Source of the DNA: Kordia sp.
Lineage (GTDB): Bacteria; Bacteroidota; Bacteroidia; Flavobacteriales; Flavobacteriaceae
Reading direction: 5' to 3'
NCBI RefSeq assembly: GCF_022447245.1
Contig: NZ_JAKVBC010000037.1
Span: forward strand, 1 to 50,496
DNA: 50,496 bases
Of the stretch, positions 8,536 to 16,590 are shown piece after piece; position 1 is the stretch's first letter; each line of letters begins with the position of its first letter. Position numbers and translations under genes: made by a program. The notes beneath the pieces were generated by a model that was not told where the DNA came from, did not search any database, and was given only the letters and a program-made list of their open reading frames with translations.

Positions 8536-9564
8536 CTAAATAGTTTCTCTATTATTCAATAATGTTTTAATATACGCTTTAAAATCAGCAGGTTTATCTA
8601 CATGCAAAGCGATTTTAGTAAATGACTTTTTACTGCCAAATAAACCGTGTAATGTATGTTCGTTGTTGGTTTCAATGATCATGTTATGACCTTCCATTTC
8701 ACCTAATAAAGACAATCTGACAATATTTTCTTCCTTATCAAATTCTTTGCTAGACAATGTGATTTCTTTGATGTCAGCTAGTGGAATTTCAGCTTCTTGT
8801 ATAATTCCGTAGCGTAGTGACAGATCATTGTTTTCTATAGCAATTGGACGTTTCATGAGTGACTTTGCATATCCAAAAATTTGCAACCCAGAATAAATAC
8901 TCAAAATGGTGAGTATCCATGCAGCAAGACTATTCCATTTTTCTAATAAAATATGTACTGGAACAACTTCTATGGCAATGATAAAAATCAATACGAAGAA
9001 TAGAGACAAAGCCGTACTTTCTTTGTGATAACTGAATTCATTTTCGGCTAGTTTTCTACGTTTCCAATAGAAGAGTCCATAATAAAATACTGAGATTTCT
9101 GTTGCGAACGGTCCAGCCACAGGTTTCGGTAAAATTTCGGCACAGGTTTTTTTCAGTGCTGTAAAAAAGTCTACGGAAGTATCTTTTTGAGCTTTATGAA
9201 ATAAAACGGCTTTTCGAACTTTATAAATAATAAATGACGCTACACCAATTTCTATGACTGGAATACACCAAGTTTTAAAAAGTTGTAAATATTCTTGGTT
9301 GCTTTCTGGTAACGAATTAAATCCTATCAACAACCCAATAATCATTATGGGAACTACAGTTGTTTTTGGAATGTTTGTTTTTCTAACTAATAGAAAATAC
9401 AGAATAGGAATTGTAAGTAGCAAATCAGCAGAAACTGCAAATGTAAGCGTGCTAGCATGTTCTAAAAAATACGGTGATTTGATAAAAAAATACGTTCCGA
9501 TGAAGAGTGCTAGTGGGATTAGAAATTTAGCAAAACGTTGTTGGAAATTCAATAGTGTTTGCAT
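8536..9564 (-). CDS. multi-pass membrane protein of unknown function
   Basis: 342 aa with about six hydrophobic segments (for example LIPLALFIGTYFFI, LLLTIPILYFLLV, TVVPIMIIGLLIGF, ALSLFFVLIFIIAIEVV, LAAWILTILSIYSGL) and a soluble C-terminal domain of about 110 residues beginning IENNDLSLRYGIIQEAEIPLADIKEI. That domain looks like the small pleckstrin-like domain found after membrane helices in several bacterial families. Similar flavobacterial proteins are sometimes labelled beta-carotene monooxygenase, a name nothing here supports. It is last in a minus-strand run behind a sigma factor, with a 97-base gap. Confidence 0.65.
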   Translation of the reverse strand: MQTLLNFQQRFAKFLIPLALFIGTYFFIKSPYFLEHASTLTFAVSADLLLTIPILYFLLVRKTNIPKTTVVPIMIIGLLIGFNSLPESNQEYLQLFKTWCIPVIEIGVASFIIYKVRKAVLFHKAQKDTSVDFFTALKKTCAEILPKPVAGPFATEISVFYYGLFYWKRRKLAENEFSYHKESTALSLFFVLIFIIAIEVVPVHILLEKWNSLAAWILTILSIYSGLQIFGYAKSLMKRPIAIENNDLSLRYGIIQEAEIPLADIKEITLSSKEFDKEENIVRLSLLGEMEGHNMIIETNNEHTLHGLFGSKKSFTKIALHVDKPADFKAYIKTLLNNRETI

Positions 9565-9661
9565 ATCAAAATGTTTAGAGTTGGCTTCGCCAATTGGACA
9601 CTTTTTTATTCAATTTGTTACACAAAAAGGAAATAAATTTCCAACAATATTACACTAAACT

Positions 9662-10282
9662 TTACCCTTGTTTTAAGCTTTCCATATCACTGATTAGTTG
9701 CTTTAACTTATTCATGATAGAACCATAACCCAATTGAAAAGAAACATGATATACGACTACTGAAAATACGGTAGCCAAAGGTATAATTGCAAATAACCCT
9801 TCGTTAGGGAAGTTAAGTGTCTCTACACCAAAAATTTCCCCAAAATTCTTTTCATATTGATTGGAGTATGTATAGATTATTAAAGGAATTAACATTGCTG
9901 GTGTAGCCGCCCAAAGTAATCTTGCTGTTGCTGCTTTTCTTTGTAATAAGAGTTTGTGCAATGATTTTAGGAAACTATAACAATTGGTTTCTTTTTGAAC
10001 GCTTTCTATTTTCTGCACTTGTTTTTTTGTAATGAAGTACCATACAATACACCAAATTGAGCCGATACTTCCTGACCAAAAACTATTTCCAATGGCATAA
10101 TTACCAACAAGGAAAATAACGGCCATTAATAGTAAAGTTTTAGGTTCAGCATGTAAAACACGCATAATTTTATCGCCTAAGTGTTGTGATTTTTGATTGT
10201 ATAAATTTTCAATTTTTGGGATTGTTAATGTTTCATTATTGATAAAGCCTTCTTTCCAGATATGTTCAATTGATTTTTCCAT
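9662..10282 (-). CDS. membrane protein encoded with an ECF sigma factor (possible anti-sigma)
   Basis: 206 aa, overlapping the end of the sigma-factor gene by 17 bases, so the two are translationally coupled. The N-terminal ~75 residues are cytoplasmic-looking and helical. Four hydrophobic segments follow (TLLLMAVIFLVGNYAIG, IGSIWCIVWYFI, LLWAATPAMLIPLIIYTY, LFAIIPLATVFSVVVYHV). The position is where anti-sigma factors are encoded and the N-terminal soluble plus membrane layout fits, but no zinc-binding HxxxCxxC motif of ZAS-type anti-sigma domains is present. The anti-sigma role is inference. Confidence 0.6.
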   Translation of the reverse strand: MEKSIEHIWKEGFINNETLTIPKIENLYNQKSQHLGDKIMRVLHAEPKTLLLMAVIFLVGNYAIGNSFWSGSIGSIWCIVWYFITKKQVQKIESVQKETNCYSFLKSLHKLLLQRKAATARLLWAATPAMLIPLIIYTYSNQYEKNFGEIFGVETLNFPNEGLFAIIPLATVFSVVVYHVSFQLGYGSIMNKLKQLISDMESLKQG

Positions 10283-10760
10283 GTACTAATTTTTTTAACT
10301 GTTCTTTGATTCGATTGATGCGAACGCCAATAGTATTGGCATTCATTCCCATAATGCTAGCAATTTCTTGATACGATTTCTCTTCCAAATACAATAAAAT
10401 AATGGCTCTGTTGATTTCATTCAACTGTTTAATGGCATTGTAGAGTTCATTTAAAGAAGCTTCTTTAAAAAACGCTTGATTGTCGTCTTGCACATCTTTT
10501 GGAATCGCGTCCGATACAAAAGTGTTTGCGTTTTTTTTGTCTTTCTTCAATAAGGTTAAGCAAACGTTTAAGGAAACTCTATAAATCCAAGTTGACCATT
10601 CCGATTTTCCGCTGAAATTGTTGCGACTTCGCCAAATTTGCAAGCATACTTCTTGGTAATAATCTTCAAAATCTTCTTGCGAATTGCTATAGGCACGACA
10701 AATTTTGATGATGATTGCCGCATGTGGAAGAATCTGTGATGTATAAAAATCGTGACTCAT
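10266..10760 (-). CDS. ECF-type RNA polymerase sigma factor
   Basis: 164 aa from ATG 10760 (MSHDFYTSQILPH). Region 2 is visible as SNSQEDFEDYYQEVCLQIWRS...FSGKSEWSTWIYRVSLNVCL, and region 4 as LNEINRAIILLYLEEKSYQEIASIMGMNANTIGVRINRIKEQL with its helix-turn-helix. The length is typical of ECF sigma factors. An open frame extends to 10829, but that stretch overlaps a separate small membrane-protein gene whose TAA shares a base with this ATG (TAATG), so 10760 is preferred. It probably controls envelope-related genes together with its two membrane neighbours. Confidence 0.9.
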   Translation of the reverse strand: MSHDFYTSQILPHAAIIIKICRAYSNSQEDFEDYYQEVCLQIWRSRNNFSGKSEWSTWIYRVSLNVCLTLLKKDKKNANTFVSDAIPKDVQDDNQAFFKEASLNELYNAIKQLNEINRAIILLYLEEKSYQEIASIMGMNANTIGVRINRIKEQLKKLVHGKIN

Positions 10761-10927
10761 TAAAAAGTTTTCTTCATCAATGATTGAATGATTTTTAAAA
10801 ATAACAGAAAATAAATAATACTTATACAAGCAAGAATTATTTGCCCCATTAATGAACTCATCACATCATCTGTAGCAATTGCTGAGAAATGAAAACTAAC
10901 TTTTTGATTAAGAATGTGTGCTAACAT
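10760..10927 (-). CDS. small single-pass membrane protein coupled to the sigma factor, 55 aa
   Basis: ATG at 10927, TAA at 10762-10760, overlapping the sigma ATG by one base. The first 28 residues are polar (MLAHILNQKVSFHFSAIATD), followed by one strong membrane helix (IILACISIIYFLLFLKII) and a basic tail (MKKTF). The one-base stop/start overlap and first position in the operon argue that it is real. No family recognised; it might sense or relay a membrane signal to the sigma/anti-sigma pair. Confidence 0.65.
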   Translation of the reverse strand: MLAHILNQKVSFHFSAIATDDVMSSLMGQIILACISIIYFLLFLKIIQSLMKKTF

Positions 10928-10946
10928 TTTGAGTTTTTTATGTTTT

Positions 10947-10961
10947 TACAAACTGTTTGTA
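10947..10961. promoter_or_regulatory. 15-bp perfect palindrome upstream of the sigma operon
   Basis: TACAAACTGTTTGTA has 7-bp arms around a single central base and lies 20 bases before the ATG at 10927. On the minus strand the GTTTG end falls in a promoter-like position, 19 bases after a TTTG. It could be an operator for a dimeric repressor or for autoregulation. Confidence 0.4.
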
Positions 10962-11045
10962 CTTCGTTAGTGGCTCAAAGTGGATTTTATTACATGCGAT
11001 TTTTATTTTTTTTAGAAAAAAGTGAGTATGGTTAAAATAGCTTAT

Positions 11046-11079
11046 AAAAAAGAAGGCAACTTTGTATTAGTTGCCTTCT
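11046..11079 (-). terminator. intrinsic terminator of the arylsulfotransferase-like gene
   Basis: An 11-bp perfect stem (AGAAGGCAACT / AGTTGCCTTCT) with a 7-base loop, followed on the minus strand by TTTTTATAAG. It lies 28 bases past the stop codon at 11107. Confidence 0.85.
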
Positions 11080-11106
11080 GAATATATTGTATGTAAATTG
11101 ATTGTA

Positions 11107-12414
11107 CTACAATCCAAAACTTGCTACTACTGGATCGTCAACTTCATAATCGTATGCTCTCCAGAAGAAAGAACTTTCTCCGCCATTGTATTTCCATACC
11201 AATTCTTTTTCAGGTGTTACTTCCCAGAAACCAAAATCACCTTCACAAATCAAGGTATTTCCATTATCTAAACGTTCTGCACCAGATATTTTACTTGAAA
11301 AGATATCGTCATTCTTGTAAAACCACACTACATTAGGTTCATTGTCCGTGTTAGGCATCAATGAAAAAGGGGTTGGCATTTCCAATTCATATACTGTAGA
11401 AACTCCTTCATCAAATCCATTTACATAAAGGAGCATATTTCCTTCTCCTTGTACGCCATTTTCTAATAAATTTGGATAGTGATTACGATCGCCTCGTACT
11501 TCTCCCATCATGTTGTCATAAGCACGTGGATTTCCAAATCGGTAAACCAAATCGCCACCTTTTCCATAATTTCCTCCAGCGCCAGTAGCTGCTTCTGCAG
11601 TTGTTGTGCTATGGTCAATTACCCAAACTTCACTGTAAAAGTTTACACTTAAATAAATGATATCTTTGTTTTCATCATAATCAAGTCCGTTAGCATGCAT
11701 AATATCTCCATTGGCAATCGGATTATAATTTACGTTGATTTTATGAGGATTGTCTGCCACTATTCCGTAATTAGTAAGTGAAGCATTATAGTCTTGTACA
11801 ATATGATCGTAACTTCTCCACTGCCATACTACAGCATTTGTTTCTGGATTAATTTCCATTAAAGTTTCAGGGTAAATGTCACCAGGGTTTGAAGATCCTT
11901 GGGCAGCAGCTTCCGCTTCAGGAATACGTTCCCAAACTAGTAATAATACATTTCCGTTTGGTAGCATTTCTACATCATGATGCAATACAAAATTCTCGTT
12001 ACTCAATGTATACTCCCATTCTACAGTACCATTGATGTTTAGAATTTTTACAATTCCTCCATAACCACCAAATTCAATTTGAGCGTTAGGAGCTTTAAAA
12101 ATACCTAAGAGTTTTCCATTAGGTAATATTTCTAAGTCATTTCCTAAAGGTTCATCAAAAGTGAATTCGTGAACTTTTTGTCCCGTTTTGTTAACCAAGA
12201 ATGCAGAGTTTTTACCCGCATTCACTGCAAGTGTTAAGTTGTTATGAACTTTGTCAGCGTCATACACTTCTACTTCAGGAGCTAAGGTTACTGGGGTTGG
12301 GTTTGGTGTTTCTCCTTCAGGAGTAATAATTACAGAATCATCATCGTTGCAGCTTGCAAGTGCCAATAGTAATGCACAGGCAACATATTTTAAGGTGGGT
12401 GTAATTTTCATCAT
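11107..12414 (-). CDS. arylsulfotransferase (ASST)-family lipoprotein
   Basis: 435 aa with a lipoprotein signal ending LLLALASC, followed by an acidic/proline linker (NDDDSVIITPEGETPNPTP). The rest is a beta-propeller-like repeat protein with the family's recurring pattern: NKTGQKVHEFTF, LEILPNGKLLGIF, HHDVEMLPNGNVLLLVWE, INPETNAVVWQWR, HANGLDYDENKDIIYLSVN, VYRFGNP, AERLDNGNTLICEGDFG. The HHDVE and HANGLDYD blocks resemble the histidine-containing segments of arylsulfate sulfotransferases, which move sulfate from phenolic sulfates to other phenols. Probably lipid-anchored at the outer membrane. Activity is not shown; some relatives may only bind. Confidence 0.75.
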   Translation of the reverse strand: MMKITPTLKYVACALLLALASCNDDDSVIITPEGETPNPTPVTLAPEVEVYDADKVHNNLTLAVNAGKNSAFLVNKTGQKVHEFTFDEPLGNDLEILPNGKLLGIFKAPNAQIEFGGYGGIVKILNINGTVEWEYTLSNENFVLHHDVEMLPNGNVLLLVWERIPEAEAAAQGSSNPGDIYPETLMEINPETNAVVWQWRSYDHIVQDYNASLTNYGIVADNPHKINVNYNPIANGDIMHANGLDYDENKDIIYLSVNFYSEVWVIDHSTTTAEAATGAGGNYGKGGDLVYRFGNPRAYDNMMGEVRGDRNHYPNLLENGVQGEGNMLLYVNGFDEGVSTVYELEMPTPFSLMPNTDNEPNVVWFYKNDDIFSSKISGAERLDNGNTLICEGDFGFWEVTPEKELVWKYNGGESSFFWRAYDYEVDDPVVASFGL

Positions 12415-12492
12415 AGCTTTAATTAGTAGGCTAAAAATAGATAATTATCTAGTAATTACATGAAAAAAATGTGTAATAATGAGCTTTTCTAT

Positions 12493-13017
12493 TCAATTTT
12501 TAATGTTCATTCGTGTTTTTTGGCGTTTTCCTAGTGAAAAATTAATCGTCAATTGTATCGCTCCACGATCAATAGGTTCAAAACTTTTATTTGTTAAAAT
12601 TACTTGCGGATTGATGGTTAACTTGGCTTTTTCACCACCAATTCCAAAAATAGGAATGTAACGTAATGTTGCTTGTTTAAAGTCGGTATAGACAGACAAC
12701 TCTGAACCAATTACAAAAAACTGAAAATACATAAAACCGTTTATTTTTGGTGCTATGATAAAATTTCTAGTATTGATACCAATATCAGTTCCTGTTCCAT
12801 AGCTATAGCCAACACCATGCCTTCCGCCAAAAACCATTTTATTCAATCCAACTGAAAGCAAGTGAAAATTTCTATTATTAGCTTCTCCAAAACTATAGCT
12901 ATAACCAGCTTCAAAATTGGTGTATTTGTACATGCTAAAATCTCTAAGGTTTTGGCTGTAGCCATTCAGTATAAAACAAGAGAAAAGCAGAAATACTAGC
13001 ATAGAATTTATATTCAT
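12493..13017 (-). CDS. secreted or outer-membrane barrel-like protein
   Basis: 174 aa with a signal peptide (SMLVFLLFSCFILNGYSQ, probable cleavage after YSQ). The mature part alternates aromatic and small residues (FEAGYSYSFGEAN, HGVGYSYGTGTDIGI, FMYFQFFVIGSELSVYT) and ends in a strand-like AIQLTINFSLG before a polar tail, as in small outer-membrane beta-barrels. No specific family recognised. The natural last strand (INFSLG) is followed by 12 extra charged residues. Confidence 0.6.
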   Translation of the reverse strand: MNINSMLVFLLFSCFILNGYSQNLRDFSMYKYTNFEAGYSYSFGEANNRNFHLLSVGLNKMVFGGRHGVGYSYGTGTDIGINTRNFIIAPKINGFMYFQFFVIGSELSVYTDFKQATLRYIPIFGIGGEKAKLTINPQVILTNKSFEPIDRGAIQLTINFSLGKRQKTRMNIKN

Positions 13018-13205
13018 AGTAACATCGATTTTACAGATAACGCAAGAAATTTTTTTTGTAGTATATGACGCTTTTACTCAAAATATATTTGTGAAGAGGA
13101 TAATAATTGTAAAGGAAGTTGTTTTTTGTATAATAGAATAAGTATTTTAGCAAACAAACCGAATTATAAATTATACCGAAAGGCTTATTTCTTAAATTAC
13201 CGCTC

Positions 13206-13952
13206 TTGCTACTAGATCCTCTTAAAAGTTTTATTTATCGAAAAACAGACCTGTATCGCTTTGTCTTATTTGCGAAAAAGTTTACTGAAAGGCAACGAGC
13301 AGTTGTATCCGAAGAAATATCTTTTTATAGTAAGTTGACAACAAAAGAGCAACGTGTTTTTGAACATAGAGTATTGCGTTTTATTAACAGTCATACATTT
13401 GTGGGTCGTGAAGATTTATTAGTCACAGAACGTATGCAACTCTTGATAGCTTCTACAGCGGTGATGCTTACCTTTGGATTTAGACGTTATTTACTTTCTA
13501 GGTTTGAAACTATTTTAGTATACCCACAACATTACTTTTCAAATATTACAAAACAGTATCATAAAGGAGAAGCCAATCCGACTTATAAAACTTTAGTGTT
13601 TTCGTGGGAAGATTTCGAAGAAGGCATCAAAATTGAAGACGATAATCTCAATCTTGGGATTCATGAACTTACCCATGCGGTACACTTTAGTTTTTTGACA
13701 GAAAGCAGTTATAGTGCTCGATCATTTTTAAAGCACTACGATTTATTGCTTGTTTCTTTAACTGATGCAGATGCACAAAAACGCTTGATAAAAATGAATT
13801 ATTTGCGTGATTATGCGTTTGAGAATCAGTATGAATTTTTATCTGTTTTGGTTGAGCATTTCTTTGAAACTCCTGATGAGTTCAGGTCAAAATTGCCTAA
13901 CATTTATAACAGAGTTAAATTGATGCTAAATATGAATGTTGCTGATTTTTAA
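13206..13952 (+). CDS. MtfA-type zinc-dependent peptidase (M90 family)
   Basis: 248 aa with the zinc-protease motif HELTH inside LNLGIHELTHAVHF at about residue 150, and the segment VGREDLLVTERMQLLIASTAVMLTFG found in MtfA relatives. MtfA of E. coli is a cytosolic aminopeptidase linked to glucose phosphotransferase control. No ATG is available at the 5' end: the frame is open from 13170, so TTG 13206 is the likeliest start, and translation might begin slightly earlier at a rare codon. The stop overlaps the end of the convergent kinase remnant by four bases. Confidence 0.8.
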   Translation: MLLDPLKSFIYRKTDLYRFVLFAKKFTERQRAVVSEEISFYSKLTTKEQRVFEHRVLRFINSHTFVGREDLLVTERMQLLIASTAVMLTFGFRRYLLSRFETILVYPQHYFSNITKQYHKGEANPTYKTLVFSWEDFEEGIKIEDDNLNLGIHELTHAVHFSFLTESSYSARSFLKHYDLLLVSLTDADAQKRLIKMNYLRDYAFENQYEFLSVLVEHFFETPDEFRSKLPNIYNRVKLMLNMNVADF

Positions 13953-14604
13953 ATCTGAATTAACGGAATTCGAAGACAACTTTGTGTTCCTGCAACGATT
14001 CCTGTATTATTGCGTAATGTGCGCACATCTAAAAGCTTTTGTTCGCAAGAAGCACCGTTAATGATTTTTAAACGTTCGTTGATGTTTTCGAGCGAAATTC
14101 CTGCGCTTTCATTTAATTCTTTTTCCGTTTTTGTGATGCCTTCACCATTATCGGTAATGCATGCGTATAACATTTCTTTTTCTAGCATAATGGAAATCTT
14201 TAATTCGCCTTTTCCGTTGCGTTTCATACCTTTTAAACCATGAACAATTGCATTTTCTATCAAAGGTTGCAAAATTAATGGCGGTACTTTGGTATATTCT
14301 AGCTCTTCTTTCAGCGCGTTATCAATTACAATAGTATATGCGAAACCTTTATCAAAAAGATCGCGTTGTAATTCGATATATAGTGTTGAAATTTCAATTT
14401 CGTCTTGTAAATCTATCAATTTACGTTTTGTAGATTTTTGAACAAGTCGATACAAATGTGAAAGTCTATTTAGCCAGTTGATAGATTGATTCACATTTCC
14501 TTTTGTATAGCGTTACAGATACTTTGAATTGCATTATTTATAAAATGCGGATTCATTTGGGAATTCAAAAGATCATATCGCAACGATAATTCGTTTGATG
14601 ACAT
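13949..14604 (-). pseudogene. LytS-type sensor histidine kinase, truncated and frameshifted
   Basis: The cytosolic part of a His_kinase/HATPase protein is readable in two frames. Frame one from ATG 14604 gives ELSLRYDLLNSQMNPHFINN (the phospho-acceptor region) and AIQSICNAIQKE, then TGA at 14493-14491. Frame two continues VNQSINWLNRLSHLYRL, PPLILQPLIENAIVHGLKG (N box) and ACITDNGEGI (G box) to 13949. One missing A in GGAAATG restores the join. No membrane or sensor domain is found upstream of 14604, so the gene is also truncated. No LytTR regulator is adjacent. Confidence 0.8.
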
Positions 14605-15209
14605 TCAATACATTTTTTTAGAGTTAACATTAGTTACGCTGGCTTTAGGGATTTACTTTCAAATAGGTATATGTAAATGTACTATTGTTACATGCATAAG
14701 ACAACATGTTTTTGCCTGTTTTCTCGAAAATGGGCTCTATATTCACGGAATGTAGAATGTTTTAGAAAGTGGTATTTGTTTGATTTTTAGTTTTTTGAAA
14801 GTGTTTTTTTAAAAATGCAATAAAAAACTTCAATTTTCCTGAATTGACAGCGAAAAGACGATGATTTATTGATGAAATGATGATTTTTTGACCTTGTGAC
14901 AAGTGCAGAAATAGTATATTTATGCTTTTCGTATTAACTTTTTTAGTGAAAATATACTAAGAAAGTATTGTCTTAATATCAATTCAAAAGTTATTATAAT
15001 TAGTGATTTACTGCCTCTATTTTATAAAAAAATAGGTAAGAAATATAATTTGTATTGATTTTTTTCTTTACTTAGATCATATTGCTGTTTTTACATTTCT
15101 TTCTCCCCCAAAATACTCGTAAAAAGTCAGCTTTTTGGAAGCTTAACATTCAGTTATTCTTGAATGTGTGTTAATGTATTACTTTTATTTTTTTGAAATA
15201 TAAATTGTT
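14605..15209. other. 605-base intergenic region without a recognisable gene
   Basis: AT-rich and without an open frame I can support. It lies between the kinase remnant and a secreted-protein gene and may include decayed sequence of the kinase. A promoter-like TTG-N18-TATATTTA occurs near 14896-14925, one base off the -7 consensus, but it is about 290 bases before the next start codon. Confidence 0.4.
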
Positions 15210-15992
15210 ATGATAAAAAAAATACTATTTGTTTTATTATTAAGTATCACTATACAATTGCAAGCACAAAGTCTTGTGAATGATGGAGCAGAAATAATGC
15301 TGCAAGAGTCAGCTCTTATATATAGTACGGAGAGTTTCGCAAATAGAAATAATGGACAAATTAAAGGAGACGGAATTATGGATTTTTCCGTAGCTAGGAA
15401 TTTTGCTATAATTAATCCCGGAGTGGTTATTGGTGATTTAGGGTTTAATTCTACTTTGAGCAATAGTCCGAATGCTGGATTTATGCTAGATATTCAAGGA
15501 AATGCAGGAATCGGAATAGAAAATGGACATGATCATGTATTTATTGACGGTGATTTAGTTACGAATGGAGTTTTAGATATCGCAACTATTGATGGTTTTA
15601 TTCCTGCAACAACCGATTCGTTTACCATTATATCATATACAGGAAATCTTTCGGGACAATTCACAAACGTAAATCTAGGAGCAAACCTTTCTAATTTTGC
15701 ATTAGATTATACCTTGCCAGGTCAAATTAGATTGGTACACCAAAGTGTTTTAAGTACAGAAGAAGCTACTATTGAATCATTACAAGTATTCCCAAATCCA
15801 ACAAATGATATCATTTATATTCGATCCTTAGATAAGATTGATAAAGTTGAAATATATAATTTATTAGGAAATCAAGTATTGGTAACTACCAAAACAGATA
15901 AAGTAGACTTAGGACTGCTAGCGAAAGGAATGTATTTGGCTAAGATTTACAGCGCAGAGAAATTTAGTGTCAAGAAAATTAAAGTGCAATAG
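15210..15992 (+). CDS. secreted protein with type IX secretion (T9SS type A) sorting domain
   Basis: 260 aa. Signal peptide MIKKILFVLLLSITIQLQAQ, then a repetitive beta-rich region (QIKGDGIMDF, NPGVVIGDLGF, NGHDHVFIDGDLVTNGVLDI) resembling autotransporter-like or adhesin repeats. The C-terminal ~75 residues are a classic sorting domain: LQVFPNPTNDIIYI...VEIYNLLGNQVL...LLAKGMYLAKIY...KKIKVQ. It should be exported and either released or attached to the cell surface. It is followed 18 bases later by the decayed TSP3-repeat gene on the same strand. Confidence 0.88.
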   Translation: MIKKILFVLLLSITIQLQAQSLVNDGAEIMLQESALIYSTESFANRNNGQIKGDGIMDFSVARNFAIINPGVVIGDLGFNSTLSNSPNAGFMLDIQGNAGIGIENGHDHVFIDGDLVTNGVLDIATIDGFIPATTDSFTIISYTGNLSGQFTNVNLGANLSNFALDYTLPGQIRLVHQSVLSTEEATIESLQVFPNPTNDIIYIRSLDKIDKVEIYNLLGNQVLVTTKTDKVDLGLLAKGMYLAKIYSAEKFSVKKIKVQ

Positions 15993-16010
15993 TTATAACA
16001 TTAAAATACT

Positions 16011-16585
16011 ATGAAAAGAATTATAATAACACTAATTTGTCTTTTTGTTGGAATTCAGCAACAAGTTACAGCACAATCCTGTGGTAACTGGGTAACACTA
16101 TCAACCTGAATGAATGTTGTATTATTGGAGATTTTTATGATAATGGCAAAGTAGAAGGTGTAATAACATTATCAGGTAACAATACTTATTGTGACACAAA
16201 TACTGTTTTGAATGGATGTGGAGATGATGGAGTTATTGCTATTGACAATTGTCAGGATGATAGCAATCCAGATCAAACAGATACGGATAATGATGGAATT
16301 GGTGATGCCTGTGATAATTGTCCATCTATAGCTAATAATAATCAATTAGACAGTGATAATGATGGAATTGGTGATGCTTGTCAAACACAAGCAGGAGCGA
16401 ATACAGGTTTTGTAGGAGTCAGTACCAATAATCCACTAGCTAAATTTCATGTAGAAGATGGTGATGTGTTTGTAAGTAACTTTAACCGTGGAATTATATT
16501 GACAACTGCTTCTGGAAAATGCTTTCGCTATAAACCAAATGAACAAGGAATGTTAGTAGGTAAGGAAATTATATGTCCACAATAA
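16011..16585 (+). pseudogene. thrombospondin type 3 repeat surface protein, internally deleted and frameshifted copy
   Basis: ATG 16011 gives a good signal peptide (MKRIIITLICLFVGIQQQ...AQ) and [10 protein letters not shown], then TGA at 16107. The neighbouring frame is open from about 16092 and reads [15 protein letters not shown], then [19 protein letters not shown] and the calcium-binding repeats, ending KEIICPQ. Compared with the intact neighbour, NECCIIGDF corresponds to SNCCIIETL near the end of its leucine-rich region, so about 330 residues are missing between signal peptide and repeats. GGTAAC occurs twice at the junction (16083-16088, 16091-16096). Confidence 0.8.
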
Positions 16586-16590
16586 AAAAA

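Noticed and set aside
9254-9658. 134-aa plus-strand frame
   Set aside because: It overlaps the 342-aa membrane protein antisense and shows no recognisable domain.
14607-14752. Plus-strand hydrophobic frame (LELTLVTLALGIYFQI) beside the kinase remnant, as an inverted membrane domain of that kinase
   Set aside because: It is short, has no start codon or homology, and AT-rich DNA often gives such stretches by chance.
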